Part shown: positions 17,189 through 27,085 of the stretch, one piece after another | Layout: every line of letters begins with the position of its first letter | Numbering within the stretch: position 1 is the first letter of the stretch | Assembly: GCF_001421535.1 (NCBI RefSeq) | Contig: NZ_LMKN01000008.1 | Coordinates: 202,855-266,854, forward strand | Origin: Sphingomonas sp. Leaf20 | Lineage (GTDB): Bacteria; Pseudomonadota; Alphaproteobacteria; Sphingomonadales; Sphingomonadaceae | Reading direction: 5' to 3' | Length of the DNA: 64,000 bases | Position numbers and translations under genes: made by a program | The notes under the pieces: generated by a model | What the model was told of the DNA's origin: nothing | Databases searched by the model: none | The model's input: only the letters and a program-made list of their open reading frames with translations

Positions 17189-18087
17189 CGCCGCAGCGGG
17201 GTGGGCAGCGCCTGCCCCGCGAAATGTGCGTCGAGATTGGCGAGCACGAGCGCGGCCATCTCGGCGCGCCCCTGTTCGGTGGCGCTACCCTGGTGCGGGG
17301 CGAGCACGACCTGATCGAGCGTCGCGAGCGCGTCGGGGACGTGCGGCTCGTCGGCAAAGACGTCGAGCCCTGCGCCGGCGATGGTCCCGGCCTGCAGCGC
17401 GGCGATCAGCGCGGGTTCGTCGACCAGGCTGCCGCGCGCGATGTTGACGAGGATGCCGTCGGCGCCGAGCGCGCGGAGGATCGCGGCGTCGACGATCCCG
17501 CGGGTGGCGTCGCCGCCGGGCGCGGCGAGGATCAGCACGTCGCAGGACTGCGCGAGGCTCGTCATGTCGGTGTGGAAGATCCAGTCGGGATGCGGCTTGG
17601 GGTGTCGCGCGGCGTAATGGATCTGCGCGGCGAAGGGCGCGGCGCGGCGGGCGATCGCGGTGCCGATCTGGCCTAGGCCGAAGATGCCGATATCGCGGCC
17701 GCTCGCGCGCCGGCCGAGCGGGACCGACCAGCCGCCGGTGCGCAGGGCGCGGTCGTTGGCGGCGATCCGGCGCTGCACCCCCAGCATCAGCGCGATCGCG
17801 AGGTCGGCGACATCGTCGGTCAGCACGCCGGGCGTTGTCGTGACCGCCACGCCGCGGTCGGTGGCGGCGGCGAGGTCGATCCGGTCGTGGCCGACGCCGT
17901 GGATCGCGACGATCTCGAGCGCGGGGAGCCGCGCGAGCAACGCCGCGTCGACCAGCGTCGTGCCGCCCCCAACGAGCGCGCGGGTCGACGCTGGCGGGGT
18001 ATCGCGGTGGATGGTGAACCGATCGCGGAGCGCGGCGTCGAGCGGGAGCGGAATGGACGAGGCGATGTAGAGGTCGGGAAGGGCCAT
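17185..18087 (-). CDS. D-isomer-specific 2-hydroxyacid dehydrogenase
   Basis: NAD(P)-dependent enzyme of about 300 residues. Seen: the Rossmann motif GIFGLGQIGTAIA, the catalytic arginine in NIARGSLVDE, the glutamate in DVFADEPHVP, and the histidine in LAPHQGSAT. This fits glyoxylate/hydroxypyruvate reductases of the GhrB type, though exact substrate is not determined. The start at ATG 18087 gives the family length; the frame is open further upstream into a repeat. It is convergent with the SDR gene and lies in the block that separates ruvA from ruvB. Confidence 0.88.
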   Translation of the reverse strand: MALPDLYIASSIPLPLDAALRDRFTIHRDTPPASTRALVGGGTTLVDAALLARLPALEIVAIHGVGHDRIDLAAATDRGVAVTTTPGVLTDDVADLAIALMLGVQRRIAANDRALRTGGWSVPLGRRASGRDIGIFGLGQIGTAIARRAAPFAAQIHYAARHPKPHPDWIFHTDMTSLAQSCDVLILAAPGGDATRGIVDAAILRALGADGILVNIARGSLVDEPALIAALQAGTIAGAGLDVFADEPHVPDALATLDQVVLAPHQGSATEQGRAEMAALVLANLDAHFAGQALPTPLRR

Positions 18088-18189
18088 GTCCGCGATGCTA
18101 GGGGGCGGGCGGGTGTTGGCCAAGTGGGGTTTGGTTGCGGGTGGTAGGGGACGGGCGTCGTTCGTCTTCGCCCTCGATACGCCACCGTC

Positions 18190-18271
18190 CGTCATCCTGA
18201 CGAAAGTCAGGATCCAGGGTTACCCGGGGCAGCACTTTTGGCTCTGGGCCCTGACTTTCGTCAGGGTGACG
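18190..18271. repeat. 82-bp REPIN-like inverted repeat
   Basis: The left arm begins CGTCATCCTGACGAAAG and ends GGATCCAG; the right arm is its inverted, slightly diverged copy ending GTCAGGGTGACG. Each arm contains its own small hairpin (TCCTGAC-GAAA-GTCAGGA type). Same family as 50903-50985, 51729-51811 and 63059-63141. It occupies the 258-bp gap before ruvB; the remainder of that gap shows no gene. Confidence 0.88.
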
Positions 18272-18345
18272 AAGAGGGTGACGAGGGAGGCGGTGGATAC
18301 GGGGGATGACAGGGGCGGGCGTGAACGGGTAGGGAACGCAGCTTG

Positions 18346-19371
18346 ATGACCGATGCCGAACGCCTGCTGACGCCAGCCCGTCGCCCCGAGGATGTGGACG
18401 CCGCGCTGCGCCCCAAGAATCTCGACGAATTCGTCGGGCAGAAGGCCGCGCGCGAAAATCTGCGGATCTTCATCCAGGCCGCCAAGGCGCGTGGCGATGC
18501 GCTCGACCATGTGCTGTTCTTCGGGCCGCCGGGGCTCGGGAAGACCACGCTCGCGCAGATCGTCGCGCGCGAGATGGGGGTGGGGTTCCGCGCCACCTCG
18601 GGGCCGGTGATCGCCAAGTCGGGTGACCTCGCCGCGCTGCTGACCAATCTCGAGGATGGCGACGTGCTGTTCATCGACGAGATCCACCGGTTGCAGCCCG
18701 CGGTCGAGGAGGTGCTGTACCCGGCGATGGAGGACCGCGCGCTCGATCTGATGATCGGCGAGGGGCCGTCGGCACGCAGCGTGCGGATCGACCTGCCGCG
18801 CTTTACCTTGGTCGGCGCGACGACGCGGCAGGGGCTGCTGACGACGCCGCTGCGCGATCGCTTCGGCATTCCGGTGCGGCTGCAATTCTATACCGTTGAC
18901 GAGCTCGAGCGGGTGGTGACGCGTGCGGCGGGGCTGCTCGGGCTCGCGATCTCGAAGGATGGTGCGATGGAGGTAGCGCGGCGCGCGCGCGGTACGCCGC
19001 GGATCGCCGGGCGGCTGCTGCGCCGGGTCCGCGACTTTGCCGATGTCGCGGGCGCGGAGATCGTCGATGCGCGCACCGCGGACGCGGCGCTCAACCGGCT
19101 CGAGGTCGATGCGCTGGGGCTCGACGCGATGGACCGGCGCTATCTGATGATGATCGCGGACATCTATCGCGGCGGGCCGGTCGGGGTCGAGACGCTCGCG
19201 GCGGGCCTCAGCGAACCGCGCGACACGATCGAGGAGGTGATCGAGCCGTATCTGATCCAGCTCGGCCTCGTCGCGCGGACCGCGCGCGGGCGGTGCATGA
19301 ACGCGGGCGGGTGGAAGCATCTGGGGCTCAATCCGCCGGTCGGGAGCCAGGACGGACTGTTCGACGTGTGA
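18346..19371 (+). CDS. ruvB: Holliday junction branch migration ATPase RuvB
   Basis: Hexameric AAA+ motor of 341 residues that drives branch migration with RuvA. Seen: [20 protein letters not shown], Walker [16 protein letters not shown], Walker [18 protein letters not shown], sensor 1 [20 protein letters not shown], the arginine finger region and the carboxyl winged helix including [15 protein letters not shown] at 18346 is used; a TTG three bases earlier is also in frame. It is separated from ruvCA by three metabolic genes and a repeat. Confidence 0.97.
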   Translation: MTDAERLLTPARRPEDVDAALRPKNLDEFVGQKAARENLRIFIQAAKARGDALDHVLFFGPPGLGKTTLAQIVAREMGVGFRATSGPVIAKSGDLAALLTNLEDGDVLFIDEIHRLQPAVEEVLYPAMEDRALDLMIGEGPSARSVRIDLPRFTLVGATTRQGLLTTPLRDRFGIPVRLQFYTVDELERVVTRAAGLLGLAISKDGAMEVARRARGTPRIAGRLLRRVRDFADVAGAEIVDARTADAALNRLEVDALGLDAMDRRYLMMIADIYRGGPVGVETLAAGLSEPRDTIEEVIEPYLIQLGLVARTARGRCMNAGGWKHLGLNPPVGSQDGLFDV

Positions 19372-19466
19372 CCACCGCGCGGCGGATACGAATGGTCGAT
19401 CCAGCTTCTGCGCGACGACGCTTTTGTTGCGTGGCACCCAAGCCGATGTTCTGGTAGCTCGAGACC

Positions 19467-21740
19467 ATGCCCGTTTCGGCCGCCGCCTCCGCCCGCGAGA
19501 TCCTCACCAGCCTTCACGATGTGATGGCCGCGCGCACGACCGCGCAAGCCAAGCTCAATTCGGTCGTCGGCATCATCGCCGCGGCGATCGATAGCGAGGT
19601 CTGTTCGATCTATCTCCTGCGCGAAGGCGTGCTCGAGCTGTTCGCGACGCGCGGGCTTGCGCAGGAGGCGGTGCACGTCACCAAGCTGTCGCTCGGCGAA
19701 GGGCTGGTTGGGACGATCGCGGAACAGGTCGAGGTGCTCAACCTCGACGAGGCGGCGAGCCATCCCGATTTCGCGTACAAGCCCGAGACCGGCGAGGAGC
19801 GCTATCACAGCTTTGCCGGCGTGCCGATCATCCGGCGCGAACGCTCGGTGGGCGTTCTTGCGGTGCAGCATGCCGAAAAGCGCAAATATCAAGACGTCGA
19901 GATCGAGGCGCTGCAGACCGTCGCGATGGTGCTGAGCGAGCTGATCGCCAATGCCGGGCTGATCGACACCGCGGGTGGCGGGTCGGATCGGCCGCAATCG
20001 ACCGCGGCGATGCGGATCGCCGGCCAGAAGCTGGTCGACGGGATGGGGTCGGGCTTCGCGGTGTTCCACCAGCCGCGCATCCATATCGAGCATACCGTCG
20101 CCGAGGATACCGATGCCGAGCGGCACCGCGTCTATGCCGCGTTCGACAAGATGCGCGAGGGCATCGAGCGGATGACGCGCGAGGCGGAATTCGGCGTCGG
20201 CGGCGAGCATGAGGAGGTGCTCGAGACCTACAAGATGTTCGCCTATGACGAGGGCTGGGCGCGGCGGATCAACGAGGCGATCGATTCCGGGCTGACCGCG
20301 GAGGCGGCGATCGAGCGCGTCCAGCAGCGTACGCGCCAGCGGATGCGGCAGATCGACGATCCGCTGCTCGCCGACCGGATGCACGATCTGGAGGACCTGT
20401 CGAACCGGCTGTTGCGGATCGTGTCGGGGCAGATGGGCACCGCGGCGCAGATGGGGCTGCGGCAGGACACGATCCTGATCGCGCGCAACCTGGGGCCGGC
20501 CGAGTTGCTCGAATATGACAAGCGCCGGTTGAAGGGCGTGATCCTCGAGGAAGGGTCGCTGACCGCGCATGTCACGATCGTCGCGCGCGCGATGGGCGTG
20601 CCCGTGCTCGGCCGCGTCCGCGACGTGCGGCGGCTGATCGCGGAGGGCGACCTGCTGCTGCTCGACAGCGCGGACGCCAACGTTTTCGCGCGCCCGTCCG
20701 CGGCGATGGAGGAGGCATTCGAGGCGCGGCTCGCGCTGCGGCAGAAGCGGCGCGCGGCGTTCGCCGCACTCCGCGACGTGCCGCCGATCACGAAGGACGG
20801 CCACCGGCTGACGCTGATGGTCAACGCCGGCCTGCGCGACGATGCCGCCGCGCTCGACGTGACCGGCGCGGACGGGATCGGCCTGTTCCGCACCGAGTTC
20901 CAGTTCCTCGTCTCCGCCACGCTGCCGCAGCGCGAGCGGCAGCAGAGGCTGTACCGCGAGGTGCTCGACGTTGCGGGCGATCGGCCGGTGATCTTCCGCA
21001 CGGTCGACATCGGTGGCGACAAGGCGCTGCCCTATCTCAACAAGGCGGCGGCGGACGAGGAAAATCCGGCGATGGGCTGGCGCGCGCTGCGGCTCGGGCT
21101 GGAGCGCGACGGGCTGATGAAGGTGCAGGCGCGCGCGCTGCTCGAGGCGGCGGCGGGGCGTACGCTCAACGTCATGTTCCCGATGGTCAGCGAGCCGTGG
21201 GAATTCGACGAGGCCAAGGCGCTGTTCGAGGCGCAGCGGACGTGGCTCGCGGGGCGCGGGCGCAAGCTGCCAACGACGATCCGCTACGGCGCGATGCTCG
21301 AGGTGCCCGCGCTTGCCGAGATGCTCGACATCCTGCTGCCCAAGATCCAGTTCCTGTCGGTCGGGACCAACGACCTGACGCAGTTCCTGTTTGCCGCCGA
21401 CCGCGCCAATCCCAAGCTTGCCGAACGCTATGACTGGCTGAGCCCGTCGATCCTCCGCTTCCTCGCCCGGCTGGTGGCGCCGGCGCGTGCGGCGGGGGTC
21501 GATCTGGGCGTCTGCGGCGAGATGGGCGGGCGACCGCTCGAGGCGATGGCGCTGGCGGGGATCGGGATCGACCGGCTGTCGATCACGCCCGCGGCGGTCG
21601 GACCGATCAAGGCGATGGCGCGATCGCTCGATCTCGGCGCGATCACGGCGCACATGACGACGCTTCTCGCCGACCCGCCGCGCGACATGCGGGCGGCGCT
21701 CACCGACTGGGCGACGCAGAACGGCGTCGAACTGGCCTGA
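19467..21740 (+). CDS. ptsP: PEP-protein phosphotransferase PtsP (enzyme I-Ntr)
   Basis: First phosphoryl-transfer protein of the nitrogen-related PTS, 757 residues. Order seen: a GAF domain (about residues 15-160), then the enzyme I domains with phospho-accepting His368 in GSLTAHVTIVARAMGVPV, the PEP-binding region GIGLFRTEFQFL, GTNDLTQFLFAADR and the active-site Cys683 in GVCGEMGGRPLEAMA. Members pass phosphate to NPr and EIIA-Ntr, linking nitrogen status to potassium and stringent responses. Those partners are not in this window. Confidence 0.96.
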   Translation: MPVSAAASAREILTSLHDVMAARTTAQAKLNSVVGIIAAAIDSEVCSIYLLREGVLELFATRGLAQEAVHVTKLSLGEGLVGTIAEQVEVLNLDEAASHPDFAYKPETGEERYHSFAGVPIIRRERSVGVLAVQHAEKRKYQDVEIEALQTVAMVLSELIANAGLIDTAGGGSDRPQSTAAMRIAGQKLVDGMGSGFAVFHQPRIHIEHTVAEDTDAERHRVYAAFDKMREGIERMTREAEFGVGGEHEEVLETYKMFAYDEGWARRINEAIDSGLTAEAAIERVQQRTRQRMRQIDDPLLADRMHDLEDLSNRLLRIVSGQMGTAAQMGLRQDTILIARNLGPAELLEYDKRRLKGVILEEGSLTAHVTIVARAMGVPVLGRVRDVRRLIAEGDLLLLDSADANVFARPSAAMEEAFEARLALRQKRRAAFAALRDVPPITKDGHRLTLMVNAGLRDDAAALDVTGADGIGLFRTEFQFLVSATLPQRERQQRLYREVLDVAGDRPVIFRTVDIGGDKALPYLNKAAADEENPAMGWRALRLGLERDGLMKVQARALLEAAAGRTLNVMFPMVSEPWEFDEAKALFEAQRTWLAGRGRKLPTTIRYGAMLEVPALAEMLDILLPKIQFLSVGTNDLTQFLFAADRANPKLAERYDWLSPSILRFLARLVAPARAAGVDLGVCGEMGGRPLEAMALAGIGIDRLSITPAAVGPIKAMARSLDLGAITAHMTTLLADPPRDMRAALTDWATQNGVELA

Positions 21741-21840
21741 AGCGCGGTTTGGCTGGGGGGTTCGCGTTGACACGCGGTATAGGCTCTGGAACATGACCTG
21801 CCTGGCGGGTGACCGGTACGGCCCGCAATCGGAGAGTATA

Positions 21841-22752
21841 ATGGACGACGTCGCAACCGGGCAGATTCCTGCGCCCGCCACGCCCGATCGGGCTGGCGAC
21901 ATCCTGCGTGCCGCGCGCGAGGATCAGGGGCTGACGATGGCCGATGTCGGCGCGCGCACGCGCGTGCCGCTGCGCCATCTCGAGGCGATCGAGGCATCCG
22001 ACTATGCCACGCTGCCGTCATCGACCTACGCGGTCGGGTTCGCCAAGGCCTATGCGCGCGCGGTCGGCGCGGACGAGGTGCGCGTCGCCAACATGGTCCG
22101 CGCCGAACTGGGCAGCGTCGTGCGCCGGACGCCCGAATATGCGCCATACGAGATGGCCGACCCTGCGCGCGTGCCGTCGCGCGGCGTGGCGATCGTCGCG
22201 CTCGGGATCGCGCTGGCGGTGCTGGTGCTCGTCGGCCTGTGGTACGGCACCGATCTGTTCCGCGGCGGCGCGGGGTCGACGGGGGCCACCACCACCGTTG
22301 CCGAAGTGCCGAGCGCGACACCGGCCGCCTCCGCACCCGTCGTGGCGCCCGCGCCGACCCCGGAGACGGGCCAGGTGACGCTCGCGGCGACCGACGAGGT
22401 GTGGATGCGCGTCTATGACGCCGACAACAAGACGCTGTATCTGGGCACGATGAAGCCGGGCGACCGGTTCGACGTGCCGCGCGATGCGAAGGATCCGATG
22501 ATCAACGTCGGTCGCCCCGACAAGCTGACCGTGACGTTGAACGGCGCCAACGTCCCGCCGCTCGGCACCGGCGAGCGTGCGATCAAGGACGTCCGGGTCG
22601 GCGCGGTGGCGATCGCCGCGCGCCTGTCGGGTGCCGCGACGACCGCTGCCGGGACTGCGGGGGCCGCAGCAGGCGAAACCCCGTCGCCGTCCGCGGAAGC
22701 TTCGACGGGTTCGGCGACAGGGTCGGCGGGGAATGCGTCGGGCACGCCTTAA
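21841..22752 (+). CDS. RodZ-like helix-turn-helix membrane protein (DUF4115)
   Basis: Protein of about 303 residues. The amino terminus has a HTH_25-type helix-turn-helix (GDILRAAREDQGLTMADVGA, then RTRVPLRHLEAIE and PSSTYAVGFAKAYARAVG). One transmembrane helix follows (about 117-138), then an Ala/Pro/Thr-rich linker and a DUF4115 beta domain (EVWMRVYDADNKTLYLGTMK). That is the RodZ arrangement, in which the cytoplasmic part binds MreB and supports rod shape. The tail after residue 260 is a low-complexity Ala/Gly/Ser stretch. GGAGAG precedes ATG 21841. Calling it true RodZ rather than a paralogue is not certain. Confidence 0.87.
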   Translation: MDDVATGQIPAPATPDRAGDILRAAREDQGLTMADVGARTRVPLRHLEAIEASDYATLPSSTYAVGFAKAYARAVGADEVRVANMVRAELGSVVRRTPEYAPYEMADPARVPSRGVAIVALGIALAVLVLVGLWYGTDLFRGGAGSTGATTTVAEVPSATPAASAPVVAPAPTPETGQVTLAATDEVWMRVYDADNKTLYLGTMKPGDRFDVPRDAKDPMINVGRPDKLTVTLNGANVPPLGTGERAIKDVRVGAVAIAARLSGAATTAAGTAGAAAGETPSPSAEASTGSATGSAGNASGTP

Positions 22753-22817
22753 GGCTGGCGACAGGAACGATATTGCAGCTATACCCGATCGGTATCCAGT
22801 GCCCCGGGGGGTAGCCC

Positions 22818-23789
22818 ATGCGTAAGTCCACTATTCTATCCATCGCTCTTATGGGGGCGATGGTGCCCGTATCGGGTCACGCGCAGTCGAACGTCGAAGG
22901 TCGCGTCGGCAAGCTTGAAAGCGAGATGCGCGCGGTTCAGCGCAAGGTCTTTCCGGGCGGCGCGGGCCAGCTGCTCCAGCCCCAGGTCACCGCGCCCGAG
23001 GCGGTCAACGGCCCCGGGCCCGGCACGCCGGCGACCAGCGCGATCACCGATCTCGCGCAGCGCGTCACCTCGCTCGAGCAGCAGATCGCGTCGCTGACGG
23101 GGCAGGCCGAGCAGAATCAGTACAGGACCCGCCAGCTCGAGGAACAGTTCGAGGCCTATCGGCGCGCGACCGACGAGCGTATCAAGCTGGTCGAGGGCGC
23201 CCGCGCGGGTGGCGCCGCTGCCGGTACGACGTCAGGCAATCTGACGGGCGGGTCGGGTGCAGGCGGTCCCGACGAGGACCCAGCGCCCGTGCGGCCGACG
23301 CGGACCGGGGGCGGTCGCACGACGGCGGCCGCGAGCGAAGGCGGTACGGTGTCGGCCTCGGCCGGATCAACCGCGAACGTCGAAAAGCCGTCGACGGGCA
23401 ACGCGGCCGAGGACGAGTATCTGTACGGGTACCGGCTGTGGTCGGCGAAGAAGTATCCCGAGGCGCAGGCGCAGCTGAAGAAGATGGTCGCGACCTATCC
23501 CAAGGATCGTCGCGCAAGCTATGCGCAGAACCTGCTCGGGCGATCCTATCTCGACGAGGGCAAGCCCAGCCTCGCGTCGATGGCGTTCTACGACAATTAC
23601 AAGAAGATGCCCGACGGCGAGCGGGCGCCGGAGAGCCTTTATTATCTCGGTCAGGCGCTCACCAGGCTCAACAAGGCCGCGGATGCGTGCAAGGTCTATG
23701 ACGAGCTGAACGACGTGTACGGCGCCAAGCTGCCCCCCGCGATGAAGACGCAGGTCGCGGCGGGACGCACGGCGGCCAAATGCAAATAG
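22818..23789 (+). CDS. cpoB: Periplasmic coiled-coil/TPR protein CpoB (YbgF)
   Basis: Secreted protein of 323 residues with a Sec signal peptide (cleavage likely after SGHA). It has a short coiled coil (VEGRVGKLESEMRAVQRKV and a second stretch near 75-115), an Ala/Gly/Pro linker, and carboxyl TPR units beginning DEYLYGYRLWSAKKYPEAQA and ending ALTRLNKAADACKVYDEL. CpoB coordinates peptidoglycan synthesis with Tol-Pal outer-membrane constriction. The tol-pal genes that often precede it are not in this window; tilS follows after 20 bp. Confidence 0.92.
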   Translation: MRKSTILSIALMGAMVPVSGHAQSNVEGRVGKLESEMRAVQRKVFPGGAGQLLQPQVTAPEAVNGPGPGTPATSAITDLAQRVTSLEQQIASLTGQAEQNQYRTRQLEEQFEAYRRATDERIKLVEGARAGGAAAGTTSGNLTGGSGAGGPDEDPAPVRPTRTGGGRTTAAASEGGTVSASAGSTANVEKPSTGNAAEDEYLYGYRLWSAKKYPEAQAQLKKMVATYPKDRRASYAQNLLGRSYLDEGKPSLASMAFYDNYKKMPDGERAPESLYYLGQALTRLNKAADACKVYDELNDVYGAKLPPAMKTQVAAGRTAAKCK

Positions 23790-23809
23790 CCGGCTGAGGT
23801 CGAACACCG

Positions 23810-24829
23810 ATGATCGATGTGACCGATGACGGGCGACGTTTCGCGGCTGACTTCGCACGGCTGGCGCAGGGGGTAGGCAGCCCGCTGCTCGCGGTGTCGG
23901 GCGGGCCCGACAGCATGGCGATGCTGACGCTGGCACATGAGGCGCTGGGGACGGGCTTCACGGTCGCGAGCATCGATCACCGGCTGCGACCCGAAGCGGC
24001 CGAGGAATCGGCGATGGTGGCACGCCACTGCGCGACGCTCGGCATCGCGCACGCGACGCTGGCGCCAAGCGTGCCGATCGCGGGTGCGAGCATCCAGGCG
24101 CAGGCGAGGACCGCACGCTATGAGCTGCTGGCCGGACACGCCCGCGCGATCGGTGCCGGATGCATCGTCACCGCGCACCATGCCGATGATCAGGCGGAAA
24201 CCTTCCTGATGCGCGCGGCGCGCGGCTCCGGGCTCGCCGGGCTGGCGGGGGTGCGCGCGCGCACCGAGGTCGCGGGCGTCGCCGTCATCCGCCCGTTGCT
24301 CGACTGGCGGCGCGCCGAACTGCGCGCGATCGTCCGGCGCGCGGAGGTGCCGTTCTTCGACGACCCGTCGAACCAGGATGACCGGCACGACCGGACGCGG
24401 TTCCGTCGCCTGCTCGATGCGAACGAGTGGCTGGGCACCCCCAATCTCGCGCGTGCGGCGGCGGCATTGGCGGAGGCGGACGCCGATGTGCGCGCGATGG
24501 TCGAATGGCTCTGGTCGGACCGTGCCAAGGTGGCGGGTGGCGAGGTCCGGTTGAGCGTCGGCGCGCTGCCCCGCGAAGTACTCCGCAGGCTGGTCCGCCA
24601 TGCAATCGGCGTCGTCCGCGCCGAGATGGCGGGCGCAGCGATCCCCGACGGGGCGGTCGATCACCCCCCCGCGGCGGCGGTCGAGGGCGAATGGAGCAAC
24701 GCGGTCAACATCGAGAAGCTGCTCGACGCGCTGATGGCGGGGAAGCGCGCCACGCAGGCCGGTGTCATCGCATCGCCCCGCGCAGGCATATGGCGGTTCC
24801 GCCCGGCGCCGCCACGACGCATCGCCTGA
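23810..24829 (+). CDS. tilS: tRNA(Ile)-lysidine synthetase TilS
   Basis: N-type ATP pyrophosphatase of 339 residues that converts C34 of the minor tRNA-Ile to lysidine, essential for AUA decoding. Seen: the PP-loop LLAVSGGPDSMAML, DHRLRPEAAEESAMV, the GCIVTAHHADDQAETFLMRA block, and the substrate-binding segment DPSNQDDRHDRTRFR. The carboxyl domain is shorter than in E. coli, as is usual in alphaproteobacteria. It sits between cpoB and ftsH, a common order in this class. Confidence 0.95.
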   Translation: MIDVTDDGRRFAADFARLAQGVGSPLLAVSGGPDSMAMLTLAHEALGTGFTVASIDHRLRPEAAEESAMVARHCATLGIAHATLAPSVPIAGASIQAQARTARYELLAGHARAIGAGCIVTAHHADDQAETFLMRAARGSGLAGLAGVRARTEVAGVAVIRPLLDWRRAELRAIVRRAEVPFFDDPSNQDDRHDRTRFRRLLDANEWLGTPNLARAAAALAEADADVRAMVEWLWSDRAKVAGGEVRLSVGALPREVLRRLVRHAIGVVRAEMAGAAIPDGAVDHPPAAAVEGEWSNAVNIEKLLDALMAGKRATQAGVIASPRAGIWRFRPAPPRRIA

Positions 24830-25034
24830 GTCCCGAACACCCCCGCCGCGCGCCGTCCTGACGGGCGTGAGCCTGAGGGCGACGGGCCGGTCTGCCGACT
24901 CCTCATGATCGCGTGGTCGTGGAATCGCCGTCTTTCGAACGGTCCGGCATGTGATTGCTACCAAGTCGGGGCTTGTTCCATTGCCATTAACCCGCGTGCG
25001 CTTATCTTGTGGGCTCGAAAGGTATCCGGCACCC

Positions 25035-27017
25035 ATGAACGACAACAACAATGGCGGCGATAACCGTGGCGACAAGCCGCAAGGGCCCAACAATGGCAGC
25101 CCCTGGATGAAGAGCCTGCTGATCTGGGTGGGCATCCTCGCCGCGCTGGCGTTGTTCGTGACGATGTTCGACGGTCGCACCGCCGCATCGAGCGGCGGCA
25201 ACACGATCGCCTATTCCGCTTTCCTCGACAAGGTCGACGAGGGCACGGTCAAGGACGTCAATATCTCGCGGGATATCATCTCGGGGACGTTGTCGAGCGG
25301 CGAGAAGTTCCGCGCCTACCCGATCCAGGACGCGACGCTCGTCCCCAAGCTGCGCGAGAAGGGCGTGGCGATCAGCGCGAAGCCCGAGGAAGGGCCGTCG
25401 ATGCTGGCGATGCTGCTTTACCAGTCGCTGCCGTTCCTGCTGTTCCTCGGCATCGCGTTCTTCGTGCTCAAGCAGATGCAGAAGAATTCGGGCTCGGGCG
25501 CGATGGGCTTCGGCAAGAGTCGCGCGAAGATGCTGACGCAGAAGGAAGGCAAGGTCACCTTCCAGGATGTCGCCGGCATCGACGAAGCACGTGAGGAACT
25601 CGAGGAGATCGTCGAGTTCCTGAAGGATCCGACCAAGTTCGCGCGTCTCGGCGGCAAGATCCCCAAGGGCGCGTTGCTCGTCGGCTCGCCGGGTACCGGC
25701 AAGACATTGCTCGCCCGCGCGATCGCCGGCGAGGCAGGTGTGCCGTTCTTCACGATCTCGGGGTCCGATTTCGTCGAGATGTTCGTCGGCGTCGGCGCGA
25801 GCCGCGTGCGCGACATGTTCGAGCAGGCGAAGAAGTCCGCACCGTGCATCGTCTTCATCGACGAAATCGATGCGGTCGGTCGCCATCGTGGCGCAGGGCT
25901 CGGCAACGGGAATGACGAGCGCGAGCAGACGCTGAATCAGCTGCTCGTCGAGATGGACGGCTTCGAGGCGAACGAAGGCATCATCATCATCGCCGCGACC
26001 AACCGTCCCGACGTGCTCGATCCCGCATTGCTGCGTCCGGGCCGCTTCGATCGCCAGGTCACGGTGCCGCGTCCGGATATCGAGGGTCGCATCAAGATCC
26101 TCGAAGTTCACATGAAGAAGGTGCCGCTAGCGCCCGACGTCGACGCGCGCGTGATCGCACGCGGTACGCCGGGCTTCTCAGGTGCGGATCTCGCCAACCT
26201 CGTCAACGAAGCGGCGCTGCATGCGGCGCGCAAGGGCAAGCGTCTGGTGGCGATGGCCGAGTTCGAGGAGGCCAAGGACAAGGTCATGATGGGCGCAGAG
26301 CGTCGCAGCATGGTCATGACCGACGACGAGAAAAGGATGACCGCGTATCACGAGGCCGGCCATGCCGTCGTCGCAATGCACGAGGCCGCGTCGGACCCGA
26401 TCCACAAGGCGACGATCATCCCGCGCGGTCGTGCGCTGGGCATGGTCATGCGTCTCCCCGAGCGTGACAGCTACAGCTATCACCGCGACAAGATGTACGC
26501 GAACCTCGCGGTGTCGATGGGCGGCCGCGTCGCCGAGGAAGTGATCTTCGGCTACGACAAGGTCTCGTCGGGCGCGAGCGGCGACATCCAGTACGCCACG
26601 GGTCTGGCGCGCGACATGGTCACGCGCTGGGGCATGTCGGACAAGGTCGGGCCGCTCGAATATGGCGAGCCGGAGGGCGAGTCGTTCCTCGGCTATTCGT
26701 CGAGCCGTCCGTCGCGCATGTCGAACCAGACCGCGCAGCTGATCGACGACGAGATCAAGCGGATCGTCGAAGGCGGTCTCGACCGTGCCAAGCAGGTGCT
26801 GAGCGATCATGTCGACCAGCTCCACACGGTCGCGGGCGCGCTGCTCGAGTTCGAGACTCTGACGGGTGACGAGATCAAGAAGCTGATCGCAGGCGAGGAT
26901 CTCGACCGGCCGGATCCGGGCGCGAAGGCGTCGACCGTCCCGCGTGCGGGTACCTCGATCCCGAAGACGCGGCGACCGAACGGACCGTTTGGCACGCCGA
27001 CCCCGCTGGGTGCCTGA
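25035..27017 (+). CDS. ftsH: ATP-dependent zinc metalloprotease FtsH
   Basis: Membrane-anchored AAA+ protease of 660 residues. Seen: a first transmembrane helix (about 25-45), a periplasmic segment and a second helix (about 122-142), Walker A GSPGTGKT at 217-224, Walker [13 protein letters not shown], the second region of homology [20 protein letters not shown], and the zinc-site HEAGH (His439 and His443). It degrades misfolded membrane proteins and regulators such as sigma-32 in relatives. ATG at 25035 gives the family start MNDNNNGG. The 205-bp gap upstream holds no gene and presumably the promoter. Confidence 0.97.
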   Translation: MNDNNNGGDNRGDKPQGPNNGSPWMKSLLIWVGILAALALFVTMFDGRTAASSGGNTIAYSAFLDKVDEGTVKDVNISRDIISGTLSSGEKFRAYPIQDATLVPKLREKGVAISAKPEEGPSMLAMLLYQSLPFLLFLGIAFFVLKQMQKNSGSGAMGFGKSRAKMLTQKEGKVTFQDVAGIDEAREELEEIVEFLKDPTKFARLGGKIPKGALLVGSPGTGKTLLARAIAGEAGVPFFTISGSDFVEMFVGVGASRVRDMFEQAKKSAPCIVFIDEIDAVGRHRGAGLGNGNDEREQTLNQLLVEMDGFEANEGIIIIAATNRPDVLDPALLRPGRFDRQVTVPRPDIEGRIKILEVHMKKVPLAPDVDARVIARGTPGFSGADLANLVNEAALHAARKGKRLVAMAEFEEAKDKVMMGAERRSMVMTDDEKRMTAYHEAGHAVVAMHEAASDPIHKATIIPRGRALGMVMRLPERDSYSYHRDKMYANLAVSMGGRVAEEVIFGYDKVSSGASGDIQYATGLARDMVTRWGMSDKVGPLEYGEPEGESFLGYSSSRPSRMSNQTAQLIDDEIKRIVEGGLDRAKQVLSDHVDQLHTVAGALLEFETLTGDEIKKLIAGEDLDRPDPGAKASTVPRAGTSIPKTRRPNGPFGTPTPLGA

Positions 27018-27049
27018 TCCGGTTCAGCGGTTAGTCAGTTAAACGCTTG

Positions 27050-27085
27050 CATGGGCGGTCTTTTCGCAAGGAAAGGCCGCCCATG
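27050..27085 (+). promoter_or_regulatory. Hairpin enclosing the ribosome site and start codon of the next gene
   Basis: Bases 27050-27064 pair with 27071-27085 to give a 15-bp stem (two G-U pairs) and a six-base loop. The descending strand contains the purine-rich GGAAAGG and the ATG of the gene at 27083. No T-run follows, so it does not look like an ordinary plus-strand terminator. It could limit translation initiation. Confidence 0.6.

Noticed and set aside
19432-19437. TGGCAC upstream of ptsP as a sigma-54 promoter
   Set aside because: The required TTGC element is not found five bases downstream.
19164-21902. 912-codon open frame opposite ptsP and part of ruvB
   Set aside because: Same shadow composition, spans two real genes, and the plus strand has unmistakable PtsP and RuvB motifs.
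22818-23789. Expected tol-pal operon beside cpoB
   Set aside because: No tolQ, tolR, tolA, tolB or pal reading frame is present on either side; cpoB here sits between a RodZ-like gene and tilS.
27047-27082. Upstream TTG start for the small secreted protein
   Set aside because: It would add a basic twelve-residue extension before the signal peptide and has no ribosome site, so ATG 27083 is preferred.
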